A DNA stretch of 64,000 nucleotides from NCBI RefSeq assembly GCF_030816505.1, contig NZ_JAUSYB010000001.1, positions 372,001 to 436,000 on the forward strand. Reading direction: 5' to 3'. The notes beneath the pieces were generated by a model, which worked only from the letters and a program-made list of their open reading frames with translations, was not told the origin of the DNA and made no database searches. The translations under genes and the position numbers were made by a program. Positions 54,770 to 62,546 of the stretch are shown piece by piece; position 1 is the first letter of the stretch, and each line of letters starts with the position of its first letter. Source of the DNA: Microbacterium sp. W4I20. Its GTDB lineage: Bacteria > Actinomycetota > Actinomycetes > Actinomycetales > Microbacteriaceae.

Positions 54770-54770
54770 T
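54765..54770 (+). promoter_or_regulatory. consensus -10 (TATAAT) for yajC-secDF
   Basis: A perfect TATAAT spans the ruvB stop codon. It predicts a start near 54777 and a leader of about 65 nt before yajC. No strong -35 is visible. Confidence 0.5.
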
Positions 54771-54841
54771 CGCTGAAGACTTCCCGGATATCTCTGTGCG
54801 CCCAAAGGCTGGTGCGTGCACCTGCGAAAGGCGCTTCCCCC

Positions 54842-55243
54842 ATGCCCATGGAATTCCTCCTCTTCGGTCTTCTCGCCGTCCTCCTGATCTTCATGATCTT
54901 CAACACGCGCAAGCGCACGAAGCAGATGAAGGCCGAGCAGGAGGAGAAGGCGACCAAGACCGTCCCCGGCGTCAAGGTGCTCCTGCAGGGCGGCATCTTC
55001 GGCACGATCGTGGCCTACGACCCTGAGGACCTGGACTCCCCGGCGCTCGTCGAGATCGCCCCCGGAACCATCATCGAGGTCCACAGCCAGGCCATCCTGC
55101 GCATCGTCGAGCCCAAGGACGTCGTCGTCGAGGACGAGGTCGACCCGCTCGACGCTCCGGTCGCCGACGAGTCCGCCGCTCCGGCCATCGAGACCACCGA
55201 AGAGACGCGTCTGCGCCTCGAGCGGGACGCAGACGACAAGTAA
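54842..55243 (+). CDS. yajC: preprotein translocase subunit YajC
   Basis: The 133-residue protein has one N-terminal membrane helix (EFLLFGLLAVLLIFMIFNTRKRTKQ), then the YajC domain (PGVKVLLQGGIFGTIVAYD; IAPGTIIEVHSQAILRIVE), and an acidic actinobacterial tail. It associates with SecD and SecF at the Sec translocon. The ATG at 54842 (or 54848) gives the family opening; 54812 would add ten residues with no match. Confidence 0.9.
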   Translation: MPMEFLLFGLLAVLLIFMIFNTRKRTKQMKAEQEEKATKTVPGVKVLLQGGIFGTIVAYDPEDLDSPALVEIAPGTIIEVHSQAILRIVEPKDVVVEDEVDPLDAPVADESAAPAIETTEETRLRLERDADDK

Positions 55244-55298
55244 GACCGCGGCCTGCTCCGCTCCTCGCTCTTCCGGCATCCCAGAAAGCTGAACACAC

Positions 55299-57065
55299 GT
55301 GGCTTCATCCTCTCCGGTCCGTCACGCCTGGCGGGTCCTTCTCGGCCTGCTCCTCGTGACGGGCGTGCTCTTCGGCATCAACTCGCTGGGCGTGTACGTC
55401 TTCAAGGTCGGGGAGGGGAAGCCGGCGAGCTCGTGGTCCCCTGAGCTCGCTCTCGACCTACAGGGCGGCACGCAGATCGTCCTGAGCGCCGAGACGGAGG
55501 ACGGCGCCGCGCCCACCTCGGAGCAGCTCGACCAGGCCGCCGCCATCATCCGGCAGCGCGTCGACGCCTCGGGTGTGGCCGAGGCCGACATCACCACCGA
55601 GGGTGGACAGAACATCGTCGTCCAGATCCCCGGTGTCGCGGATCAGCAGACCCGCGATCGCATCCAGTCCAGCGCGCAGCTCGAGTTCCGGCCGGTCCTG
55701 TTCACGACGGCCGCCAGCACGGAGTTCGTCGGCGACGACGGCAACTCCACCCCCTTCCCCTCGCCGGACCCGTCGCTGAACGCGACGCCGACGGCCGAGC
55801 CGACCGACGCCAGCGATCCGTCCTGGGTGACCGACAAGCTCTTCGCCGAGTTCCAGGCCTACGACTGCGCCGACCCGGCGAACGACCCGTCGCGCGAGCC
55901 GCAGGACCAGCCGGTCATCGCGTGCGACGAGACGGGCGCCGCCAAGTTCCTGCTCGGTCCGACCGAGCTCACCGGTACCGCGATCTCCGACGCGACGGCC
56001 GGTCGCGACCCGAAGTCGGGCGCCTGGCTCGTGCAGCTCACCATGAACGGTGAGGGCGGCGACGCCTTCGGCAAGGTCAGCACGCGCCTGAACCAGAACC
56101 GCATCGACGGACTGTCGCCGCGCGACCAGTTCGCGTTCGTGCTCGACGGCCGCGTGGTCAGCGCACCGCGGATGAACGGCGTCATTCTCGACGGCCGCCC
56201 CAGCATCTCGGGCAGCTTCACGCAGGAGAGCGCGACCACTCTCGCCGACCAGCTCAAGTTCGGGGCGCTCCCGCTCAGCTTCGTCGTGCAGAGCTCCGAC
56301 ACCGTCTCCGCGACCCTCGGGACGCAGCAGCTCCAGATCGGTCTGATCGCAGGACTCATCGGTCTCGCGCTCGTGGCAATCTACTCGCTCATCGTCTACC
56401 GCGCCCTGGGCTCGGTGATCATCGCGTCGATCGCGGTCATGGCGGTGCTGACGTATGTCATCATCTGCATCCTGGCGTGGCGCCTCGGCTTCCGCCTCTC
56501 GCTCGCCGGTGTCGCGGGTCTGATCGTGTCGATCGGCTTCACGGCCGACTCGTTCATCGTCTACTTCGAGCGAATACGAGATGAGCTCCGCGACGGCAAG
56601 TCCATCACCTCCGCTGTGGAAGACGGCTGGGGCCGCGCGAAGCGCACGATCTACATCTCGAAGTCGATCAACATCCTGGCGGCCGTGGTGCTGTACATCC
56701 TCGCCGATGCGACGGTGAAGGGCTTCGCGTTCACGCTGGGGCTCACGACCCTGATCGACGTGTTCATCTTCGTGATCTTCACGCACCCCGTGATGCAGCT
56801 GCTCGCCCGGACGAAGTTCTTCGGCGGCGGTCACAAGCTCTCGGGGCTCGATCCGGAGGCGCTCGGCGCCGTGTACCGGAGCCGGTCGCAGTTCCGCGAG
56901 GTCGCCAGCACGAGCACCGGCCGCGGAGCGAAGAACGCCCGCGCCCGCGGTGAGGCCGACCGTCGGCAGACGATCGCCGAACGCAAACGCGCGGAAGCTC
57001 TCGCAGGAGAGAGACCGGGTAAATCCGACAGTTCTACCAGTGGATCCAGGGAGGGAGACGCCTGA
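55299..57065 (+). CDS. secD: protein translocase subunit SecD
   Basis: The 588-residue Sec accessory protein has TM1 (VLLGLLLVTGVLFGINSLGV), the periplasmic P1 domain beginning LDLQGGTQIVLSA, a Pro/Thr-rich insertion at about residues 150-180, and the head region with QFAFVLDGRVVSAPRMNG. Five C-terminal helices (from IGLIAGLIGLALVAIYSLIVYR) follow, with the RND-type motifs AGLIVSIGFTADSFIVYFERIRDELR. A basic tail ends it. It uses the proton gradient to help pull proteins out. It ends one base into secF. Confidence 0.95.
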   Translation: MASSSPVRHAWRVLLGLLLVTGVLFGINSLGVYVFKVGEGKPASSWSPELALDLQGGTQIVLSAETEDGAAPTSEQLDQAAAIIRQRVDASGVAEADITTEGGQNIVVQIPGVADQQTRDRIQSSAQLEFRPVLFTTAASTEFVGDDGNSTPFPSPDPSLNATPTAEPTDASDPSWVTDKLFAEFQAYDCADPANDPSREPQDQPVIACDETGAAKFLLGPTELTGTAISDATAGRDPKSGAWLVQLTMNGEGGDAFGKVSTRLNQNRIDGLSPRDQFAFVLDGRVVSAPRMNGVILDGRPSISGSFTQESATTLADQLKFGALPLSFVVQSSDTVSATLGTQQLQIGLIAGLIGLALVAIYSLIVYRALGSVIIASIAVMAVLTYVIICILAWRLGFRLSLAGVAGLIVSIGFTADSFIVYFERIRDELRDGKSITSAVEDGWGRAKRTIYISKSINILAAVVLYILADATVKGFAFTLGLTTLIDVFIFVIFTHPVMQLLARTKFFGGGHKLSGLDPEALGAVYRSRSQFREVASTSTGRGAKNARARGEADRRQTIAERKRAEALAGERPGKSDSSTSGSREGDA

Positions 57066-58054
57066 TGCCCTCCATGAATGAGTTCGGCAACAACCTCTAC
57101 TCGGGCAAGACGTCCTTCCCGTTCGTCGGCAGGCGTCGCCTGTGGTTCATCATCGCGATCGCGCTCGTCGTCGGTTCCGCGCTGGTGCCGTTCATCCGGC
57201 CGATCCAGTTCTCGATCGAGTTCACCGGCGGCTCGCAGTTCACCGTCCAGGCCCCCGACAGTGTCGATCAGGACACGGCCAAGGACGCCGTGCAGTCCGT
57301 CGTCGCGGGTGCTGCGACCAAGGTCGTCGTCGTCAACAAGGTCGACATCCGGGTGCAGACCGACCAGATGAGCTCGGAGCAGACCCAGCAGGTCTCCGAT
57401 GCCCTGGCCGACGCCTACAAGGTCGACGCCGAGGCGGTCACGTCGTCGTTCATCGGACCGGCCTGGGGTGAGAACGTCACCAAGCAGTCGCTCTGGGGTC
57501 TGGCGATCTTCCTCGCCCTGACCTTCCTGATCCTGGCCATCTACTTCCGCACCTGGAAGATGTCGGCCGCGGCGATCATCGGTCTGCTCGACGTGCTCGT
57601 CATCACGGTCGGCGTCTACGCGCTGGCCGGGTTCGAGATCTCGCCGGCCGCCGTGATCGGCTTCCTGACGATCCTCGCCTACTCGCTGTATGACACCACC
57701 GTCGTGTTCGACAAGATCCGCGAGAACACGACCGAAGACGGTGAGAAGTCTGCCCGGCTGTTCGGCGAATCGGTCAACCTGGCCGTGAACCAGACGCTGG
57801 TGCGCTCGATCAACACCTCGGTCGTCGCGGCGCTCCCGGTGGGTGCGGTCCTCTTCATCGGATCGTTCTGGCTCGGCGCCGAATCGCTCACCGACATCTC
57901 GCTGTCGATCTTCGTCGGCATCCTCGTCGCGACGTATTCGACGCTGTTCGTCGCAGCCCCGCTGTACTCGCTCTTCCGTGAGAACGAGCCCCAGCTGAAG
58001 GAGCGCGACGCCCGTATCCGCGAAGCCCGCAGCAAGGCGGCCGTCGACGCCTGA
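57065..58054 (+). CDS. secF: protein translocase subunit SecF
   Basis: The 329-residue partner of SecD has TM1 (LWFIIAIALVVGSALVPFI), a short periplasmic domain opening FTGGSQFTVQ, and five C-terminal helices with the signature LTILAYSLYDTTVVFDKIRENT. It overlaps secD by one base (TGATG), so the two subunits are co-translated. A conserved charged tail (LKERDARIREARS) ends it. Confidence 0.95.
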   Translation: MPSMNEFGNNLYSGKTSFPFVGRRRLWFIIAIALVVGSALVPFIRPIQFSIEFTGGSQFTVQAPDSVDQDTAKDAVQSVVAGAATKVVVVNKVDIRVQTDQMSSEQTQQVSDALADAYKVDAEAVTSSFIGPAWGENVTKQSLWGLAIFLALTFLILAIYFRTWKMSAAAIIGLLDVLVITVGVYALAGFEISPAAVIGFLTILAYSLYDTTVVFDKIRENTTEDGEKSARLFGESVNLAVNQTLVRSINTSVVAALPVGAVLFIGSFWLGAESLTDISLSIFVGILVATYSTLFVAAPLYSLFRENEPQLKERDARIREARSKAAVDA

Positions 58055-58123
58055 TCGTTCCCTCACCGCGGGAGCTCGTCCCGCACAGTACGCGTAGGAT
58101 GAGAAGGTTCGAGAGGTGAGTGG

Positions 58124-60376
58124 ATGGCGGAGCCGCAGACGACGTCGCAGGGATCCAGTCTGCGACGACTGGTGCCCCGCATCTTCTCCCGCGCGTCCCG
58201 GATCAACGACCTCGACAACCTGATCCGCACGGTCCGCGCCAACCATCCGCGCGGCGACTTCCCGGTGATCGAGCGGGCCTACGCGGTCGCGAAGGAAAAG
58301 CACGAGGGTCAGAAGCGACAGAGCGGCGAGCCGTACATCACGCACCCGCTCGCGGTCGCGCAGATCCTCGCCGAACTCGGTCTCGGACCCCGCGCGATCG
58401 CCGCGGCGCTCCTGCACGACACGGTCGAGGACACCGGATACGCGCTGACCGACCTGACGGCGGAGTTCGGCGACGAGGTCGCGATGCTCGTCGACGGCGT
58501 CACCAAGCTCGACAAGGTCAAGTACGGCGAGAGCGCGCAGGCCGAGACCGTCCGCAAGATGATCGTCGCGATGTCGAAGGACATCCGGGTGCTGCTCATC
58601 AAGCTCGCCGACCGGCTGCACAACGCGCGCACCTGGGGTTTCGTCCCGCCGGAGAAGGCGGCGAAGAAGGCCAAGGAGACGCTGGAGATCTACGCTCCGC
58701 TGGCGAACCGCCTCGGAATCCAGGCGATCAAGTCGGAGCTGGAAGACCTCTCGTTCGCGGTGCTCCACCCGAAGATCTACAACGAGATCCACAGCCTCAT
58801 CACCCAGCGCACGCCGCAGCGCGAGAAGTACCTCGCCCAGGTCGTCGAGGAGATCGACGAGGACCTCCGCGATCTGCGCATTCGCGGGAAGGTCGTCGGT
58901 CGCCCGAAGCAGCTCTACTCGGTGTACCAGAAGATGGTGGTGCGCGGCCGCGAGTTCGACGACATCTACGACCTGATCGGCATCCGCGTGCTGGTGGCGT
59001 CGGTGCGCGACTGCTACGCCGTGCTGGGTGCGATCCACGCCCGCTGGACGCCGCTGCCCGGCCGGTTCAAGGACTACATCGCCACCCCCAAGTTCAACCT
59101 GTACCAGTCGCTGCACACCACCGTGATCGGTCCGGCGGGTCGCACGGTCGAGATCCAGATCCGCACGCACGAGATGCACCACCAGGCGGAGTACGGTGTC
59201 GCCGCGCACTGGATGTACAAGGAGCGGATGAACGGCGGCGGCAAGACCGAGGTCCGCGCCTCCGACACCGACATGGCCTGGCTCGCGCACATCTCCGACT
59301 GGCAGGCGGAGACGGCCGACCCCGGCGAGTTCCTCGACTCCCTGCGGTTCGAGATCGGTGCGAAGGAGGTCTACGTCTTCACGCCGAAGGGCCGCGTCAT
59401 AGGCCTCCCGGCCGGGGCGACGCCGGTCGACTTCGCCTACGCCGTGCACACCGAGATCGGGCACCGCACGATGGGCGCCAAGGTCAACGGACGCCTCGTG
59501 CCGCTGGAGTCCGAGATCAAGAGCGGCGACGTGGTCGAGGTGTTCACCTCGAAGAACCCGGATGCCGGCCCGAGCCAGGACTGGCTCGGGTTCGTGGCCA
59601 GCACGCGTGCCCGGAACAAGATCCGCGGATGGTTCACGAAGGAGCGTCGCGAAGAGGCGATCGAGCAGGGCAAGGAGGCCATCGCGCGAGCGATGCGTCG
59701 CCAGAACCTGCCGCTGCAGAAGCTGATGAGCCAGGACTCGTTCGCCGAGGTCGCGCACCAGCTGCACTACGAGGACGTCTCGGCCCTGTACGCCGCCGTG
59801 GGCGAGGGACACGTTTCGACGCAGTCGGTGCTCGAGAAGGTCACGGCGCTCGTCGCCGCGAGCGACCCGGCGACCGGAACCATCGAGCTGCCGGGCAGCG
59901 TGCCCACCCGCGAACCCCGCACCGGTGATTCGGGCGTGCTCGTGCGCGGTGCCGCCGACATCCTGGTCAAGCTCGCCAAGTGCTGCACCCCCGTACCCGG
60001 TGACCCGATCGTCGGCTTCGTGACCCGCGGCAGCGGCGTGTCCGTGCACCGCGCGGACTGCGTCAACGTGAAGGCGCTCAGCGCCGAGCAGGACCGCTTC
60101 GTCGACGTCTCCTGGGCGCCGACGACCAAGAGCGTGTTCCGGGTGCAGATCCAGGTCGAGGCACTCGACCGCTCCGGTCTGCTCTCCGACGTGACGCGGG
60201 TGCTCAGCGAGCACCACGTCAACATCCTGTCGGCGACCGTCACGACCAACGACGAGCGGCTGGCGCTCAGCCGCTTCGTCTTCGAGATGGGCGACGCCGT
60301 CCACCTCGATCGCGTGCTGAACGCGGTGCGGCGCATCGACGCGGTCTACGACGTCTACCGCGTCACCTCGTCCTGA
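58124..60376 (+). CDS. rel: bifunctional (p)ppGpp synthetase/hydrolase Rel
   Basis: The 750-residue stringent-response enzyme has an intact hydrolase HD domain (His74 in YITHPLAVA; His98-Asp99 in LLHDTVEDT). The synthetase domain has GRPKQLYSVYQKM and RFKDYIATPKFNLYQSLHTT; RxKD at this place marks bifunctional enzymes rather than the ExDD of RelA. A TGS domain (VFTPKGRVIGLPAGATPVDFAYAVH), a Cys-His region (LAKCCTPVPGDPIVG) and a C-terminal ACT domain follow. TAGGAT at 58095-58100 is a likely -10, and GAGAGG is the ribosome site. It overlaps the convergent gene by 14 nt. Confidence 0.95.
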   Translation: MAEPQTTSQGSSLRRLVPRIFSRASRINDLDNLIRTVRANHPRGDFPVIERAYAVAKEKHEGQKRQSGEPYITHPLAVAQILAELGLGPRAIAAALLHDTVEDTGYALTDLTAEFGDEVAMLVDGVTKLDKVKYGESAQAETVRKMIVAMSKDIRVLLIKLADRLHNARTWGFVPPEKAAKKAKETLEIYAPLANRLGIQAIKSELEDLSFAVLHPKIYNEIHSLITQRTPQREKYLAQVVEEIDEDLRDLRIRGKVVGRPKQLYSVYQKMVVRGREFDDIYDLIGIRVLVASVRDCYAVLGAIHARWTPLPGRFKDYIATPKFNLYQSLHTTVIGPAGRTVEIQIRTHEMHHQAEYGVAAHWMYKERMNGGGKTEVRASDTDMAWLAHISDWQAETADPGEFLDSLRFEIGAKEVYVFTPKGRVIGLPAGATPVDFAYAVHTEIGHRTMGAKVNGRLVPLESEIKSGDVVEVFTSKNPDAGPSQDWLGFVASTRARNKIRGWFTKERREEAIEQGKEAIARAMRRQNLPLQKLMSQDSFAEVAHQLHYEDVSALYAAVGEGHVSTQSVLEKVTALVAASDPATGTIELPGSVPTREPRTGDSGVLVRGAADILVKLAKCCTPVPGDPIVGFVTRGSGVSVHRADCVNVKALSAEQDRFVDVSWAPTTKSVFRVQIQVEALDRSGLLSDVTRVLSEHHVNILSATVTTNDERLALSRFVFEMGDAVHLDRVLNAVRRIDAVYDVYRVTSS

Positions 60377-60914
60377 CGGCTAGCCGTTCCAGCGCCGCAG
60401 TGCCGACGCGGCTCCCCGGCACGCGTCGCATGCCGCCGAGCCGGGTGGCCGCCTCCGACGGGAGCTGCGGATCGAGGTCGGCGAGCAGGTTCATCCACGG
60501 CAGCATTCGAGGATCGCGGTGCAGGCCCGTGGCGAGATCGAGCATCGTGCGGACCGGGGTCGACACGGGGATGCCGCCGATCAGCTGCAGATCCGATGCG
60601 GCGAGCAGGGTGTCGTGGAAGACGAGGCGGGCGCTGGTGTGGGGGCGGAGCCGGCGGTCGACCGCTCGTTTCACGTGATGCACGGCTGGGGGAGCATCAC
60701 CGGCGCCGTGAATCCAGGCGGCCGTCGGACCGGAGGCCGCCGTCCCCGGGCGGACGAGGGCGGCCAGTGCACTCGCACGGACGTCCGGCCCCTCGACCAG
60801 ATCGGCGGGGACGTAGGCATCGCCCACCTCGACGACGTGCCCGTCGATGCGGGCGGCGCTCAGCTCCGCGATGCTGAACCGCGCGCCGGGCAGATACAGG
60901 AACGCGGGGTGCAT
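60363..60914 (-). CDS. AbiEi-like antitoxin/regulator family protein, orphan
   Basis: The 183-residue protein starts MHPAFLYLPGARFSIAEL and contains SGPTAAWIHGAG, a strand-rich middle, and PVRTMLDLATGLHRDPRM, a layout seen in proteins annotated as type IV (AbiEi-type) antitoxins or related restriction-endonuclease-like regulators. No AbiEii-type nucleotidyltransferase toxin lies next to it, so it is an orphan. The ATG at 60914 is preferred over the GTG at 60917 because CACACT lies six bases upstream of it. The family call is tentative. Confidence 0.4.
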   Translation of the reverse strand: MHPAFLYLPGARFSIAELSAARIDGHVVEVGDAYVPADLVEGPDVRASALAALVRPGTAASGPTAAWIHGAGDAPPAVHHVKRAVDRRLRPHTSARLVFHDTLLAASDLQLIGGIPVSTPVRTMLDLATGLHRDPRMLPWMNLLADLDPQLPSEAATRLGGMRRVPGSRVGTAALERLAVRTR

Positions 60915-60978
60915 CACGCCAGTGTGGCGCAGTGCACCCCGCGTTCGAGGTGTTGAGAGCGAGCTGTGGAGAACCCGG

Positions 60979-62331
60979 TCAGCTGCCGAGGGCGTTCAGC
61001 CAGGTACGACGTGCCTCGAGGGCCTCGGTCGCTTCCTTGGCCGCCTTCTTGTCGCCGGCCTTCTCCGCGGCGGCGAGCTCGGACTCGAGCTTCTCGATGG
61101 CCTCGAGCAGCTGCGAGCTCATGTCGTTCGCGCGAGCCTTCGTCTCGGGGTTGTTCTTCTTCCAGTCGACTTCCTCGCGGGCCTTGAGCGCCTGCTCGAT
61201 CACGCGCAGGCGATCGTCAAGGGCGCGCTCCTTCTCGCGCGGGAATACCCGTCCGAGCTCGTCCCACTGCTGCTGGATGCGCGTGAGCAGAGCGCGAGCA
61301 CGCTTGATGTTCGACTCGTCCGCGACGGCCTTCGCCTCTTCGAGAAGGGCTTCGCGCGCCTCGATCTTCGGTGCGGACTCGGCCTCCTCCGCGGCGGACT
61401 GCTCGGCGCGGGCGGCGTACAGAGCGTCGCCGGCGGCCTTGAACTTCGCCCACAGCGCGTCGTCGGCCTTGCGGCCTGCACGGCCGGCGGCCTTCCACTC
61501 GTCGAGCAGGGTGCGGTAGGCGGGGATGCCGTCGGTACCGCGCGGGGCGAGAGCTTCGGCGCGCTCGACCAGGCGGGACTTCGCGTCACGAGCGGACTTG
61601 TGCACGTCATCGAGCTCGGAGTAGAAGGCGCGGCGCTGCTTGTCGACGATCGCGCGGGCGTCGCGGAACCGCTTCCAGAGCTGCTGGGAGATGCCCTTCG
61701 ACAGGCGAGGACCGTTCTGCTGCTGGGCCTGCCAGGTGTCGAACAGCTCGCCGAGCTCAGCCGTAACCTGCTTCCACTGGACCTTGCTGAGATCGCGGGC
61801 GGCGATGGCCTCGGCGCGCTCGACGAGTGCGGTGCGCTCGGCGATCGCCTTGTCGACGAGCTCCTTGGCCTGCTGCGCCTCCTGCTCGGTCGCCTCCGAC
61901 AGTGAGGCGGTGAGGGTGTTCAGACGGTCGCGGAGCCCGGCGAGATCACCGACGGCGGCGGCATCCGTCGCCTCGGCGATGAGGTGGGCGGCCTGCTTGG
62001 CGAGGTCACTCGCCGAGGCGCCGCCGGCCTGCTGACGCTGCTCGAGGGCGTGCACCTTGAAGGCGATGTCGTCGAACTTGCGCACGAAGTAGGCGAGGGC
62101 CTCGTCGGGGGTTCCGTCGGGGTACTGGCCGACGACGCGCCAGGCATCGCCCTCGCGAACCTCGACGGTGCCGTCCTCCGACACTCGACCCCACTCCGCG
62201 GAGGAGTCGGAGGATGCCGGCGCCGGGGTCACCGGCGCCACGGCGGCCGGATTCGGCACCTTTCGGGGCAGGGGCTTGGCGGGGGGTGCGGGAACGGGCG
62301 GAGTCGGCTTCGACGGCTCGGTGGCAGACAC
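60979..62331 (-). CDS. DUF349 domain-containing protein
   Basis: The 450-residue protein starts with a Pro/Ala-rich, probably disordered segment (about residues 1-40), followed by a beta region (EWGRVSEDGTVEVREGDAWRVVGQYPDGTPDEALAYF). Long, charged alpha-helical DUF349 repeats then run to the end, with strong coiled-coil character (WKQVTAELGELFDTWQ; RFRDARAIVDKQRRAFYSELDD). Its function is unknown. A GTG at 62331 follows AAGGAG. It diverges from the nitrite reductase gene across a 215-bp gap. Confidence 0.85.
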   Translation of the reverse strand: MSATEPSKPTPPVPAPPAKPLPRKVPNPAAVAPVTPAPASSDSSAEWGRVSEDGTVEVREGDAWRVVGQYPDGTPDEALAYFVRKFDDIAFKVHALEQRQQAGGASASDLAKQAAHLIAEATDAAAVGDLAGLRDRLNTLTASLSEATEQEAQQAKELVDKAIAERTALVERAEAIAARDLSKVQWKQVTAELGELFDTWQAQQQNGPRLSKGISQQLWKRFRDARAIVDKQRRAFYSELDDVHKSARDAKSRLVERAEALAPRGTDGIPAYRTLLDEWKAAGRAGRKADDALWAKFKAAGDALYAARAEQSAAEEAESAPKIEAREALLEEAKAVADESNIKRARALLTRIQQQWDELGRVFPREKERALDDRLRVIEQALKAREEVDWKKNNPETKARANDMSSQLLEAIEKLESELAAAEKAGDKKAAKEATEALEARRTWLNALGS

Positions 62332-62433
62332 GTGATTCTCCTTGCGCGGTCGGGCCGCGGGAGGCGGAAAGGACGAGGCTCAGCCTAGTACGCCGCGGCA
62401 CTCGTGATGAGGCCGCCGAGTTCTCACATCGCC

Positions 62434-62471
62434 GTTACCGTTCTGTGAGCAGATCGTTCGACGGACGAAAC
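62434..62471 (+). promoter_or_regulatory. GlnR-like box upstream of nirB
   Basis: GTTAC (62434) - 6 nt - GTGAG (62445) - 6 nt - GTTCG (62456) - 6 nt - GAAAC (62467). Four half-sites are phased every 11 bp in the a-b-a-b order, with the first and last perfect. A further GAAAC lies at 62490. The box is 76 nt before the nirB ATG. Confidence 0.6.
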
Positions 62472-62546
62472 ACAGTCCTGCACATCCGGGAAACACCGCG
62501 CTCCTATCGTCGCCAGCACGACAGTCCCCCGGTCGACAGGAGCCCC

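Noticed and set aside
56831..60304. 1157-residue open frame on the minus strand opposite secF and rel
   Set aside because: It is the antisense shadow of GC-rich genes whose products are unmistakable. Its translation is His/Asp/Arg/Gly-rich low complexity with no domain.
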